Shown here one piece after another: positions 7,164 through 15,877 of a DNA stretch of 27,991 nt. This DNA is from JBJXGC01 sp046154545 (lineage in GTDB: Bacteria > Chloroflexota > Dehalococcoidia > Tepidiformales > Tepidiformaceae), in contig JBJXGC010000262.1 of the NCBI GenBank assembly GCA_046154545.1, positions 1 through 27,991 on the forward strand, written 5' to 3'. The notes under the pieces are model-generated. The model did no database searches. It saw only the letters and a list, made by a program, of their open reading frames with translations, and was not told the DNA's origin. Each line of letters starts with the position of its first letter. Within the stretch, counting starts at the first letter, position 1. The position numbers and the translations under genes were made by a program.

Positions 7164-9088
7164 TGTCGATGATCGATGACAACTGGCATGGGCCGAAGAC
7201 CCCTTCCCGGAACCGGCCCCACGGCAACCTCGGAGCGCTCCGGCTCGCGGTGCTCGCCCTCTTCGCTATCCTGGCGGCCCAGCTCTTCCGGATGCAGATC
7301 GTCGATGGCGCGAGCTACGCTCAGCGCTCGCGGGAGAACCACATCACCGCCCAGACGACGCTCGCCCCGCGCGGGCTGATCTACGACCGCAACGGTGAGC
7401 CCCTCGTCGCAAACGAGAGTGACTTCATCGCCACCATCGTCCCCGAACTTCTGCCGGACTCCACCGCCGTCCGATACGAGATGTTCCTCACCCTTGAACG
7501 CATCACCGGCAAACCTGCGCTCGAAATACACGACCAGGTGAACAGCGCGATAGATCGGAAACAGGCATATATCGAGATAGCCGTGCAGAAATATTTGACG
7601 AAAGAGCAGGCGCTCATTCTCGCGGAATCGGCGACCGATATGCCCGGCGTCCAACTCACCATCCGGCCTGGCCGGAGATACACGGCGGGGCCCGCCTTCA
7701 GCCACATCCTCGGCTATACCGGGCTGATCTACCAGGAAGAGTACGCCTCGCTGCAGGACGAGGGCTACGGCTTCGACGACACTATCGGGAAGACCGGCGT
7801 TGAAGCCTGGTACGAAAAGTACCTCCGCGGCAAGCCTGGGGTGACCGCGGCCGAACAGGACGCCCAGGGGCGCCTCGTGCAGTCGTTCGAATCCACCGAC
7901 CCGGTCCCTGGCAACAGTGTGAAACTGGCGATCGACGCGGGCCTCCAGACCCGCGTCGCAGAGCTGTTGCAAGACGCCCTGCCCGCGAACGACGAGAAGA
8001 ACGGTGACGCGCACATCGCGGCGGCCGTCGTAATGAGCCCAAGGACCGGCGAGGTCTACGCCCTCGTCTCCGTACCGGATTACGACAACAACCTCTTCAG
8101 CCAGCCGGAGAAGTATGAAGCGGCGATCAACCAGATCGCCGGCGATCTGGAGTTCTACCCCCTGCTCAGCAAGGCACTCTCACCCGCCGCGCCGGGATCG
8201 ACGTTCAAACTCATCACGGCTGCTGCAGCCCTCCAGGTTGAACGGATCAAGCCAACCACGACGATCAACGTGACGACCCTCCGCCGCGAAGTCAAGCTCG
8301 AAACGGGGGAGCTCTATCCGCTGGTTGACTGGCGCGTACACGGCGTAGTCGACCTGTACTCGGCCATCGCCTGGTCGTCAAACCAGTACTTCTTCCAGGC
8401 CTCCTGCGGCATTCTCGGTGAGTCACGGGGCCTCGATAGGGACTTCGACGATTCGGCCACGATCCTTGCCTACTACGCCCGCCAGTTCGGCCTCGGCGCG
8501 GTGACCGGCATCGACATCGGCGGCGAGGAGCCGGGCCGCGTCCCCGACCCCGCCTGGAAGAAGCGGGTCCACGCAGACGACCCACCCGGCGACCAGGCCT
8601 GGTACTACGGCGATACCTGCAACATGGGCATCGGCCAGGGCGACATCACCGCGACGCCCCTCCAGATCGCGCGGATGACGGCGGCCGTGGCGAACGGGGG
8701 CAAGCTCCTCACGCCGCATGTGGCTACGGCCATCGTTTCGCCCGACGGTAAGGTCGTCCGCACGATCGAGCCGGAGTGGAAGCAGGTGCCGGTGGACGAG
8801 CGCTACCTCGCCGACATCCGCCGGGGCATGCATGAATCTGTGGGCTACGGCGCGGGCGAACTCGCCGCCAGCTCGGGGATGGACGTCGCCGGGAAGACGG
8901 GCACCGCCGAATTCACCGACTACAAGACCGGGAGGACCTACGAGCACGCCTGGTTCACCGGCTTCGCACCGTTCAACGACCCCGAAGTCGTGGTCACCGT
9001 CTACTTCGACCGGGGCGTGGGCGGGCAGAAAGCCGCACCCGTCGCCCGCGAGATCATCCGCTACTTCAACGAGAACGTGAAACGCTGA
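7163..9088 (+). CDS. mrdA: Penicillin-binding protein 2, elongasome transpeptidase
   Basis: Class B PBP that cross-links peptidoglycan in the side wall, working with RodA as glycosyltransferase partner. 641 residues: a short cytoplasmic tail, a transmembrane helix (LAVLALFAILAAQLFRMQIV, about 28-47), the PBP dimer/pedestal domain (RGLIYDRNGEPLVAN around 70-84 is the conserved entry motif), and the transpeptidase domain. All three active-site motifs are present: STFK with Ser346 and Lys349, SSN at 405-407, and KTG at 578-580 (GKTGTAEF). There is no PASTA domain. A Cys pair (C415 in ASCGILG and C499 in DTCNMGIG) lies in the extracytoplasmic domain and could form a disulfide; that is a guess. 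It is coupled to mreD upstream and rodA downstream by TGATG overlaps. Confidence 0.96.
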   Translation: MSMIDDNWHGPKTPSRNRPHGNLGALRLAVLALFAILAAQLFRMQIVDGASYAQRSRENHITAQTTLAPRGLIYDRNGEPLVANESDFIATIVPELLPDSTAVRYEMFLTLERITGKPALEIHDQVNSAIDRKQAYIEIAVQKYLTKEQALILAESATDMPGVQLTIRPGRRYTAGPAFSHILGYTGLIYQEEYASLQDEGYGFDDTIGKTGVEAWYEKYLRGKPGVTAAEQDAQGRLVQSFESTDPVPGNSVKLAIDAGLQTRVAELLQDALPANDEKNGDAHIAAAVVMSPRTGEVYALVSVPDYDNNLFSQPEKYEAAINQIAGDLEFYPLLSKALSPAAPGSTFKLITAAAALQVERIKPTTTINVTTLRREVKLETGELYPLVDWRVHGVVDLYSAIAWSSNQYFFQASCGILGESRGLDRDFDDSATILAYYARQFGLGAVTGIDIGGEEPGRVPDPAWKKRVHADDPPGDQAWYYGDTCNMGIGQGDITATPLQIARMTAAVANGGKLLTPHVATAIVSPDGKVVRTIEPEWKQVPVDERYLADIRRGMHESVGYGAGELAASSGMDVAGKTGTAEFTDYKTGRTYEHAWFTGFAPFNDPEVVVTVYFDRGVGGQKAAPVAREIIRYFNENVKR

Positions 9089-10242
9089 TGGCGACATTAA
9101 CGTACGGCAGCAGCAGGCGCAGTGGCACCCTCTTCCGCGGCTGGGACCGGTTCGACTACGTCATGATCCTGGCGGCGATGATGCTGGTCGTCTTCGGACT
9201 GTTGCTGATCTACAGTGGTTCCGCCCAGACGACAGATGCGCCGTTGAGCAGCTTCGCGAACCCGGTCACGAAACAGATCATTTTCGCGATCATCGGACTG
9301 GGTGTCATGCTCGCGTTCTCAAAGCTGGATTATCACTACCTGACCCACTATTCGTGGGCGCTGTATATTCTCTCGATCGTCGCACTGATCGCGGTCCTTG
9401 TCATGGGCGCCTCAGCCTACGGTTCGACGCGCTGGTTCAACCTCGGACCGATCCAGGTGCAGCCGTCCGAGTTCGCGAAGCTTTCGACGATCCTGCTCCT
9501 CGCCCGCTACTTCAGCGAGCATGGCGGTGACGCGCGCGAGGTGAAGGCGCTATTCGTTTCGCTCATCATCGTGCTCCCGGCGGCCCTGCTCGTCTTCATC
9601 CAGCCCGACCTCGGGACGGCGATCGTGTTCGGCTGCATCTGGCTGGGGATCGTCCTGGTGGCGGGCGTGAGCCGCCGCCATCTCCTGGTGATGGGCGCCA
9701 TCGGCCTCGCCATCCTGCCCTTCGTCTGGACCTTCGCCGTCGCCGACTACCAGGTCGAACGGATTGGCATCGTCATCGACCCGCAGCGAGACCCGCTCGA
9801 CGCCGGGTACAACAACATCCAGTCGGAGATCGCCGTCGGTTCAGGGCAGTGGTTTGGCAAAGGGTTCACGAACGGCGAACAGACCCAGCTGCGCTACCTG
9901 AAGATCCCGACGAAGGACTTCATCTTCAGCGTGCTTGGCGAAGAATTCGGCTTCACCGGGGCACTCGCCCTGTTCAGCCTGTTCATCCTCCTCTTATGGC
10001 GCGGGATCAGGGCGGCCCAGATCGCCGGGGACGTCGCGGGACAGCTCGTGGCCGTGGGCATCGTCGTCCTCATCCTGATGCAGACCTTCATCAACGTCGC
10101 CGTCAACGTCAGCCTCTTCCCCGTGACCGGGATCCCACTACCCCTGGTAAGCCAGGGCGGCAGTTCGCTGGTCAGCATCCTGATGTCGCTCGGCATCCTC
10201 CAGAGCATCATCATGCGGCACCGGTCCTACCGGCAGACCTGA
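9088..10242 (+). CDS. rodA: RodA, SEDS-family peptidoglycan polymerase
   Basis: Multi-pass glycosyltransferase that polymerises lipid II for side-wall growth, paired with PBP2. The 384-residue protein has about ten membrane segments and the SEDS signatures: STRWFNLGPIQVQPSEFAKL near residues 110-130, VFIQPDLGTAIVFGCIWLGI near 170-190, the large extracytoplasmic loop with YNNIQSEIAVGSGQWFGKGF near 240-262, DFIFSVLGEEFGFTG, and the terminal GIPLPLVSQGGSSLVS. RodA and FtsW are close relatives; the position at the end of an mreBCD-mrdA operon decides for RodA. The start overlaps the PBP2 stop (TGATG). Confidence 0.95.
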   Translation: MATLTYGSSRRSGTLFRGWDRFDYVMILAAMMLVVFGLLLIYSGSAQTTDAPLSSFANPVTKQIIFAIIGLGVMLAFSKLDYHYLTHYSWALYILSIVALIAVLVMGASAYGSTRWFNLGPIQVQPSEFAKLSTILLLARYFSEHGGDAREVKALFVSLIIVLPAALLVFIQPDLGTAIVFGCIWLGIVLVAGVSRRHLLVMGAIGLAILPFVWTFAVADYQVERIGIVIDPQRDPLDAGYNNIQSEIAVGSGQWFGKGFTNGEQTQLRYLKIPTKDFIFSVLGEEFGFTGALALFSLFILLLWRGIRAAQIAGDVAGQLVAVGIVVLILMQTFINVAVNVSLFPVTGIPLPLVSQGGSSLVSILMSLGILQSIIMRHRSYRQT

Positions 10243-10243
10243 C

Positions 10244-10257
10244 GCGGGGGTTCCCGC
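10244..10257. terminator. Short GC hairpin between convergent rodA and radA
   Basis: GCGGG, loop GGTT, CCCGC. It nearly fills the 15-nt gap between two convergent stop codons. There is no T-tract, so intrinsic termination in either direction is only a possibility. Confidence 0.35.
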
Positions 10258-11655
10258 CTACCCGCCGTCATCGGGCGAGCCAGACGCACCCGGGCTGCGG
10301 CCCAACGACGCCACGAGGGCTTCCTTCACGGTGGCGACAGGCACGAGTTCGATGCCCGGGGTGAGCGGCGCGGCCGCGCTGGTGATGCAGCGGCGGAAGC
10401 CCAGCCGGGCGAGTTCCGCGAGCCTCCGGCCTGCGTTTGGCACCGGCCGGATGGAGCCGGAGAGCGCCACCTCGCCGAGGAACGCCGTGTCCCGGGGCAG
10501 GGGCCGGTCGCGAATGGCCGAGCCAAGGGCGCAGAGCACGGCGAGGTCGGCGCCAGGGTCCTTCAAGCGCAGGCCCGCCGAGACCGTGGCGACCACGTCG
10601 AGATTGGCGGCGTTGAGGTTGCCGCGCCGGGCCAGCACCGCCAGGAGCAGGTGCAGCCGCGAGGCCTCCAGCCCCGAGGCGATCCGGCGGGGCGTCGCGA
10701 GATAGGACGGGACGGCGAGCGCCTGGATCTCCACCGCCAGCGGCCGGGACCCCTCGATCACGGCCGTCACGGCGCAGCCGGAAGCCGAGCCGTCCGACCC
10801 TTCGAGGAAGGCGGCGCTCGGGTTGTCGATGCTTCGGAGTCCTTCGCCGGTCATCTCGAAGACCCCAACCTCGTCGGTCGCGCCGAAGCGGTTCTTGACG
10901 GCGCGGAGGACCCGCAGGGTGCCGCTCTCTGCCCCCTCGAAGTAGAGGACGGCATCGACGAGGTGTTCGAGGAGGCGCGGACCGGCGATCTCCCCGGCCT
11001 TCGTCACGTGCCCTGTGACCAGGGTGGCGATGTCGTTCGACTTCGCCCAGGTGACGAGGCGAGTGCCCGATTCGGAGAGCTGGGCGGGGCCACCGCTGCG
11101 CGTATCGAGGCCGGCGATGTACATCGCCTGGATGGAGTCGACGATGACCACCCGCGCGTTCGCGGCGAGGGCGGCGTTGAGCGCGATATCGAGGTCCGTC
11201 TCGGGGACGAGCGTGACCTCCGCCTCGCCGAGCCCGAGCCGCGTGGCCCGCAGGCGCACCTGGCGGGGCGACTCCTCGCCGCAGACGTAGGCGACGGGGA
11301 GCCCTCTACCGGCCAGCAGGGCGGCCGCCTGGAGCATCAGCGTCGACTTCCCGATGCCCGGCTCGCCGCCGACCAGGACGAGCGACCCGGGGACAATGCC
11401 GCCGCCCAGCACGCGGTCGAACTCCTCGATGCCGGTCGTCAGCCGCTGGCCGGGGTCGTCTGGCACGTCGGCGAGACGCAGGGTGCGCCCTTCGGGCGCA
11501 TGGCGGCGGGCCGCGGCGACAGCGGGGCCGCCGCGGCCAGGGTCGGCGGCGAGCTCGACCGTGTTCCACTCTTTGCACTGGAGGCAGCGCCCGGCAAAGG
11601 CCGGCGACTCCCAGCCGCAGGCGGAACAGCGGTAGGTGGTGCGGGTTCGGACCAC
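10258..11655 (-). CDS. radA: DNA repair protein RadA (Sms)
   Basis: RecA-like ATPase and branch-migration helicase of recombinational repair. 465 residues from GTG 11655: N-terminal Cys4 zinc ribbon (C10, C13, C24, C27), Walker A GGEPGIGKST with Lys103, the RadA-specific KNRFG motif near residue 250, and a C-terminal Lon-like domain (DLAVLCALGSAI; LGEVALSGSIRPV) with no expected protease function. The GTG was chosen because AAGGTGG lies 7 nt upstream, the zinc ribbon starts right after it, and the methyltransferase stop is 2 nt before. Longer versions of the frame run into the methyltransferase gene and add non-family sequence. It ends 15 nt from the convergent rodA stop. Confidence 0.96.
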   Translation of the reverse strand: MVRTRTTYRCSACGWESPAFAGRCLQCKEWNTVELAADPGRGGPAVAAARRHAPEGRTLRLADVPDDPGQRLTTGIEEFDRVLGGGIVPGSLVLVGGEPGIGKSTLMLQAAALLAGRGLPVAYVCGEESPRQVRLRATRLGLGEAEVTLVPETDLDIALNAALAANARVVIVDSIQAMYIAGLDTRSGGPAQLSESGTRLVTWAKSNDIATLVTGHVTKAGEIAGPRLLEHLVDAVLYFEGAESGTLRVLRAVKNRFGATDEVGVFEMTGEGLRSIDNPSAAFLEGSDGSASGCAVTAVIEGSRPLAVEIQALAVPSYLATPRRIASGLEASRLHLLLAVLARRGNLNAANLDVVATVSAGLRLKDPGADLAVLCALGSAIRDRPLPRDTAFLGEVALSGSIRPVPNAGRRLAELARLGFRRCITSAAAPLTPGIELVPVATVKEALVASLGRSPGASGSPDDGG

Positions 11656-11657
11656 GA

Positions 11658-12425
11658 TCAGGCCACCTTCCGCGCGACCCAAACCTCTTCGCTGGGCCAG
11701 CGGCGGGCCCAGTCGCCAGTGACGAACTTCCAGCTCGACGCTGCTCGCGGACCGGCCTGTAACTCGTGGAGCGCCTCGACCGTAAACCCGGTAGAGCGCA
11801 GGAGCCGCAACATCTCCCCGTGAGTGAGATGAAATTCGACAGACGACCCATCCGGCCACGCGAACCGGTGCATCCCGAAGTAATCCCGTTTCAGGGTAGT
11901 CCCGGCGGGGACATCGTCTTCGTCCTCCGCGAACAGCATGAGGAAGGCGTGGTTCTTGAGGAACACGAGCCGGCCACCCGGCCGCAACAGGCGCGCGGCT
12001 TCAGGTATCCAACGGTAGGGGTCGCACCAGATGCTCGCTCCGTACTCCGAGATGGCGAAGTCGAAGCTGCCGTCGGGAAATGGTGTGGTCTCGGCGGTGC
12101 CGTGGACAAGCGGGAAGGGAAGGGCGAATTCGCGCTGGAAGACGGATGCGCTCGCGAGCTGGACGCGCGAGTTATCGATACCAACCGGACGCGCGCCGGC
12201 GCGTGCCAACCAGGCCGAGACGTAGGCCGTGCCACAACCGAGTTCGATGGCGTCGAGCCCCGCAACGTCGTCCAGCAGGCCAAGCTCCGAGTCCGGGATG
12301 CCCCAGAGCCCCCAGGTTGGTTCGCCGGACCAGGCGCGCCGGCCGGGCGCGACCATGTGTTCGGCATGGCCATCCCAGAAGGCACGGTTGCGGAGCACGT
12401 GCTCCGTGGTTGCAGGCTCGTTCAT
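11658..12425 (-). CDS. Class I SAM-dependent methyltransferase
   Basis: 255-residue cytoplasmic methyltransferase of unknown substrate. Motif I is AIELGCGTAYVSAWLARAGA near residues 59-78, followed by an acidic-end strand VGIDNSR (binding the SAM ribose), TPFPDGSFDFAISEYGA (motif II/III region) and ARLLRPGGRLVFLKNHAF (post-I loop and strand). These place it in the Methyltransf_11/25-like group that usually methylates small molecules, although the segment DYFGMHRFAWPDGSSVEFHL has no obvious specialised match. It is read directly into radA with a 2-nt gap, and recG lies 51 nt upstream, so it rides in a repair operon without an obvious functional link. Confidence 0.85.
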   Translation of the reverse strand: MNEPATTEHVLRNRAFWDGHAEHMVAPGRRAWSGEPTWGLWGIPDSELGLLDDVAGLDAIELGCGTAYVSAWLARAGARPVGIDNSRVQLASASVFQREFALPFPLVHGTAETTPFPDGSFDFAISEYGASIWCDPYRWIPEAARLLRPGGRLVFLKNHAFLMLFAEDEDDVPAGTTLKRDYFGMHRFAWPDGSSVEFHLTHGEMLRLLRSTGFTVEALHELQAGPRAASSWKFVTGDWARRWPSEEVWVARKVA

Positions 12426-12476
12426 CCCGCAAGTGGACGCGAGTGCGGCCGCGCCGTCAATTGCCCGCCGGGCCCG

Positions 12477-14978
12477 TCAGTTCGCCTCGGTCGCCTTCTC
12501 GAGGAAGGGCCGGACGCTCGCCGCCAGGGCCCGGTGCTCCGGCTTCTGGAGACGTGGGTCGCGGGCGAGGACCTCTTCGGCAAGGCCACGGGCCCGGAGG
12601 AGGAGGTCCCGGTCCGTGAGCCGGGCGACGCGTAACATCGTGTTCGACCCGCTCTGGATGGTGCCCCAGGCTTCGCCCTCGCCGCGCATGAGGAGGTCTA
12701 CTTCGGCGAGCTTGAAGCCGTCGGTCGTCTCGACCATCGCCTCCAACCGCTCGCGAGCCTCGGGGCCGGGCTCCTCCTCGGTGCTGAAGAGCATGCAGTA
12801 GCTCTGGACTGAAGACCTGCCCACGCGGCCACGGAACTGGTGGAGCTGGCTCAGCCCGAAGCGCTCAGCACCTTCGATAACGATAATGGTCGCGTTGGGC
12901 ACGTCGATCCCGACTTCGATCACGCTGGTCGAAACGAGCACATCGGCCTCGCGGGCGGCGAAGCGGGACATCACCTCGTCTTTCTGGCGCCCGGGCATGC
13001 GGCCGTGGAGGAGGTCGAGCCGGTAGTTTCGGAGGGGTCCCGTCCGCAGCCGCTCGTACTCCTCTTCGGCCGAACGCAGGTCCAGCGTGTCCGATTCTTC
13101 GACGAGCGGACAGATAACGAAGGCCTGCTCACCGGCATCCAGGTGCTCGCGGATGAACGTGTAGGCGTCCTCGCGCTCGTGAGGGGCGACCCAGACCGTA
13201 TTGACCGGCTTCCTGCCCGGCGGCATTTCGTCGATCGTCGATACCTCGAGGTCGCCATAGACCGTCAGGGCGAGCGTCCGCGGGATCGGCGTCGCGGTCA
13301 TCACGAGGAGATGCGGGTTCATCCCCTTCTGCCGGATCTTCAGGCGCTGGGCGACGCCGAAGCGGTGCTGCTCGTCGATGACGGCGAGGCCGAGCCGCGG
13401 GAGGACGACATCGTCCTCAAGCAGCGCGTGCGTGCCGATGACGACGTCCGCGCCGTCGTGAGCCGCGTCAGCCCGGACCTGCTGCTTCTGGCCCGCGGTG
13501 AGCGAGCCGGTGAGGAGGAGCATGCGCAGTGGCCGGCCCAACCAGCCCGGGGCAAAGACCCCGTCGAGCGCGCTGATCTCGCCGGAGCCGCCGAGCAACT
13601 TCACGAATGAGCGGTAGTGCTGCTCGGCCAGGATTTCGGTCGGGGCCATAATGACCGCCTGGAAGCCGGAACGTACGGCCGCCATCATGGCCGCGAAGGC
13701 CACGACCGTCTTCCCGCTGCCGACATCGCCCTGGAGCAACCGCAGCATCGGCACGGGGCCGCGGATGTCACGGAGGATATCGTCCATCACCTCGTCCTGG
13801 GCGCCGGTGAGCGGGAACGGCAGGGCCGCCTTGAACGGCTCGAAGGCCGGCCCCAGCGAGAGCGCCGGGGCGTCGGCGCCCTGTTGCCACTCCGCCCGGC
13901 GCATGAGGACGGCGCACTGGATGGCGAGGAATTCGCCCACGGCGAGCCGCTGCCGCGCCGCTTCAGCCTGGGCTGCCGACTCCGGGTAGTGGAGGGCGCG
14001 GATGGCATCGACCGCAGGCGAAACCTGGTCGCGATCACGGATCCAGGCCGGGATCGGGTCGGGGACGAGGGCGGCGAGCTGGTCGACCGCGGCCTTCACG
14101 GCCCGGCGTAGCGTCCCCTGGGCGAGGCCCTGGGTCGCGGGGTAGACCGGCACCAGGCGGCCGCCGGCGCCGGCCTCGGCGTCGTAGGGCTCGACCTCCG
14201 GGTTCTCCATTTGAAGCCGGTTCCGGTAGAGCCGCACCTTCCCGGCAAGGACGACGGTTGTGCCTTCCTCAAGCTGGCGGGCGATGTAGGGCTTGTTGAA
14301 CCAGACCGCCCGGATCGTGCCCGTGCGGTCCTGGAGGACGGCCTCGGCGCCCTTCACCCGCCGCCCGTAGCGCATTTCGCGGACGCTGAAGACTTCGGCC
14401 ACGACAGACTGGACCTCGGCGCCGGGCTGCAGGTCGCGGATGGTGCGCATGTCGGTGAAGTCGTTGAAGCGGCGGGGGAACAGGTAGACGGCGTCGCCGG
14501 CGTTGTGGACGCCGAGCTTCTCGAAGCGGGCCTCACCCGCCTTCCCGATCCCCGGCAGGCGGGAGACGGGCATGTCGAGCCTGAGGGCCGTTGGGGCGGG
14601 CGCCGGCCGGCGCTCAGCTGCCGGCGGACGCTCGGCCGGAGGCCCTGGAGGGCGGCGCCCCTTCACCGGAGCGTCCCGCCGGGCGACCCAGCGGGTAATC
14701 GGGACGACACCGGCCTCTTCGCGGCGGAGCGCCTCGATCGTCTCCCGCAGCCAGGGCTGCCGCTGTTCCACGCTGAGCGCCCGATAGCCGCCAACGGGAA
14801 GCCCGTGGACGCGCTCGCGCAGCGCCCCGCCCACGGTGAGGAGGCCGTCCTCCTCCATCTGGATGAACATCCGGTCGAGGCCGCCGACAACCGCCTGGTT
14901 GGTGGCGCCGCGCTGCAGCTCCAGTTCGAACACGCGGCGGAGACGGGCCGCTTCCGGCAGGGCTACGCGCGTCGTCAT
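12477..14978 (-). CDS. recG: ATP-dependent DNA helicase RecG
   Basis: Branched-DNA translocase that reverses stalled forks and processes Holliday junctions. 833 residues. After a ~110-residue N-terminal extension comes the wedge/OB domain (LPGIGKAGEARFEKLGV; YLFPRRFNDFT), then helicase motifs: Walker A LLQGDVGSGKTVVAF near residue 415, motif II as DEQH near 530 (LAVIDEQHRFGVAQRLKIR), motif III MTATPIPRTLALTVYGD, and motifs V/VI (VLVSTSVIEVGIDVPNATI; LHQFRGRVGRSSVQSYCMLF). The N-terminal extension, also seen in other deep-branching bacteria, contains a Pro/Ala-rich linker. The start is ATG 14978 because it overlaps the degV stop (ATGA). A longer frame would run into degV. Confidence 0.97.
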   Translation of the reverse strand: MTTRVALPEAARLRRVFELELQRGATNQAVVGGLDRMFIQMEEDGLLTVGGALRERVHGLPVGGYRALSVEQRQPWLRETIEALRREEAGVVPITRWVARRDAPVKGRRPPGPPAERPPAAERRPAPAPTALRLDMPVSRLPGIGKAGEARFEKLGVHNAGDAVYLFPRRFNDFTDMRTIRDLQPGAEVQSVVAEVFSVREMRYGRRVKGAEAVLQDRTGTIRAVWFNKPYIARQLEEGTTVVLAGKVRLYRNRLQMENPEVEPYDAEAGAGGRLVPVYPATQGLAQGTLRRAVKAAVDQLAALVPDPIPAWIRDRDQVSPAVDAIRALHYPESAAQAEAARQRLAVGEFLAIQCAVLMRRAEWQQGADAPALSLGPAFEPFKAALPFPLTGAQDEVMDDILRDIRGPVPMLRLLQGDVGSGKTVVAFAAMMAAVRSGFQAVIMAPTEILAEQHYRSFVKLLGGSGEISALDGVFAPGWLGRPLRMLLLTGSLTAGQKQQVRADAAHDGADVVIGTHALLEDDVVLPRLGLAVIDEQHRFGVAQRLKIRQKGMNPHLLVMTATPIPRTLALTVYGDLEVSTIDEMPPGRKPVNTVWVAPHEREDAYTFIREHLDAGEQAFVICPLVEESDTLDLRSAEEEYERLRTGPLRNYRLDLLHGRMPGRQKDEVMSRFAAREADVLVSTSVIEVGIDVPNATIIVIEGAERFGLSQLHQFRGRVGRSSVQSYCMLFSTEEEPGPEARERLEAMVETTDGFKLAEVDLLMRGEGEAWGTIQSGSNTMLRVARLTDRDLLLRARGLAEEVLARDPRLQKPEHRALAASVRPFLEKATEAN

Positions 14979-15814
14979 GCGCGTTTCACCGTACACACAC
15001 CGAGCAACCCTGGGCCAGCGTGTGCGCCGACCACGGGCCCAAGCCGTCCCAACATGATCTCCACGCCGGGGAGCAGCGGGCGGATGCGGTCCGCGAGCGC
15101 CTGGGCACCCGCGTCATCACCCGCCGACGCGACGAAGAGCCGCGCGATCGTGGGGTCGGCCGTGGCGAGTTCGACCAGGCGATCGAGCGCCCGGGCACGG
15201 GTGCGGACGCGCTCGAGGGGGCCGATCTCCCCATCCCGTACCTCGATGATGGGCTTGATGCTGAGGATCGACCCGAGGAGCGACTGGGCCCGGCCGATTC
15301 GCCCGCCGCGCCTCAGGAACTCGAGCGTATCGACGGCGGCAATCACGTGGTGACGCGGGATCGCGGCGCGGGCCGCCGCCGCAACGCCGTCGAGCGCGAC
15401 ACCGGCCTCAGCGGCCTCGACGGCTGCGAGGACGACACCGGCCAGGCCCATGCTCACATTCTCCGAATCGACCAGCTCGACCCTGCCCGGCGCGGACAGC
15501 GCTTCCGCCGCCAGCCGGGCGGAGTTCAAGGTCCCCGACAGCCGGGACGAGATGTGGATGGAGACGATGTCGTGCCCCGCGGCCAGGAGTGGCTCATACA
15601 CGGCCCGGAACGCGCTCACGGACGGCTGGCTGGTCTTCGGCAACCCGGGGCTGGAACGCATCCGGGCGTAGAAGGTATCAGCGTCAATCGTGACGCCGTC
15701 GAGAAACGATTCGTCCCCGAACGAGACGGTCAGGGGGACGACAGTGACCCCGTGCTTCTCCGCTAGCCCGGGCGGAAGGTCGGCGGTGGAGTCGGTGACG
15801 ATTCGGACGGACAT
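14975..15814 (-). CDS. DegV-family fatty-acid-binding protein (FakB-like)
   Basis: 279-residue protein that in characterised members holds a fatty acid while FakA phosphorylates it to an acyl-phosphate for phospholipid synthesis. The DegV signatures are all present: VTDSTADLP at the N-terminus, PLTVSFGDESFLDGVTI, KTSQPS near residue 60, the SSRLSGTLNSARLA helix, and RRGGRIGRAQSLLGSILSIKP near 170-190. Length matches the family. It is first in a minus-strand unit degV-recG and is divergent from rpe. A FakA-like kinase is encoded at 17196-18839, so the two may work together; the fatty-acid specificity cannot be read from sequence. Confidence 0.93.
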   Translation of the reverse strand: MSVRIVTDSTADLPPGLAEKHGVTVVPLTVSFGDESFLDGVTIDADTFYARMRSSPGLPKTSQPSVSAFRAVYEPLLAAGHDIVSIHISSRLSGTLNSARLAAEALSAPGRVELVDSENVSMGLAGVVLAAVEAAEAGVALDGVAAAARAAIPRHHVIAAVDTLEFLRRGGRIGRAQSLLGSILSIKPIIEVRDGEIGPLERVRTRARALDRLVELATADPTIARLFVASAGDDAGAQALADRIRPLLPGVEIMLGRLGPVVGAHAGPGLLGVCTVKRA

Positions 15815-15837
15815 ATGATCAGGCGCCTATACGGCAG

Positions 15838-15843
15838 AGTATA
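15838..15843 (-). promoter_or_regulatory. -10 box for degV-recG transcription
   Basis: TATACT on the minus strand, 23 nt before the degV ATG, in the short divergent gap shared with rpe. The -35 position (TAACGC) is a weak match. A second TATAGG at 15825-15830 is an alternative. Confidence 0.35.
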
Positions 15844-15864
15844 ACTGGAGGCGAGCGGAAGCGT

Positions 15865-15870
15865 TAGAAT
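15865..15870 (+). promoter_or_regulatory. -10 box for leaderless rpe transcript
   Basis: TAGAAT is followed by 7 nt and then ATG 15878, so the predicted transcript begins at that ATG. The box overlaps the alternative ATG at 15869, which favours the downstream start. GGAGG at 15847-15851 is too far (17 nt) to serve ATG 15869. Confidence 0.4.
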
Positions 15871-15877
15871 GGCCGCA

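Noticed and set aside
11656..11859. Longer RadA start within the methyltransferase gene
   Set aside because: The extra 68 residues precede the zinc ribbon and are unlike RadA, and they overlap the methyltransferase. GTG 11655 has a good ribosome binding site.
14979..14996. RecG start 18 nt upstream of ATG 14978
   Set aside because: It runs into degV; ATG 14978 gives the common ATGA stop/start overlap.
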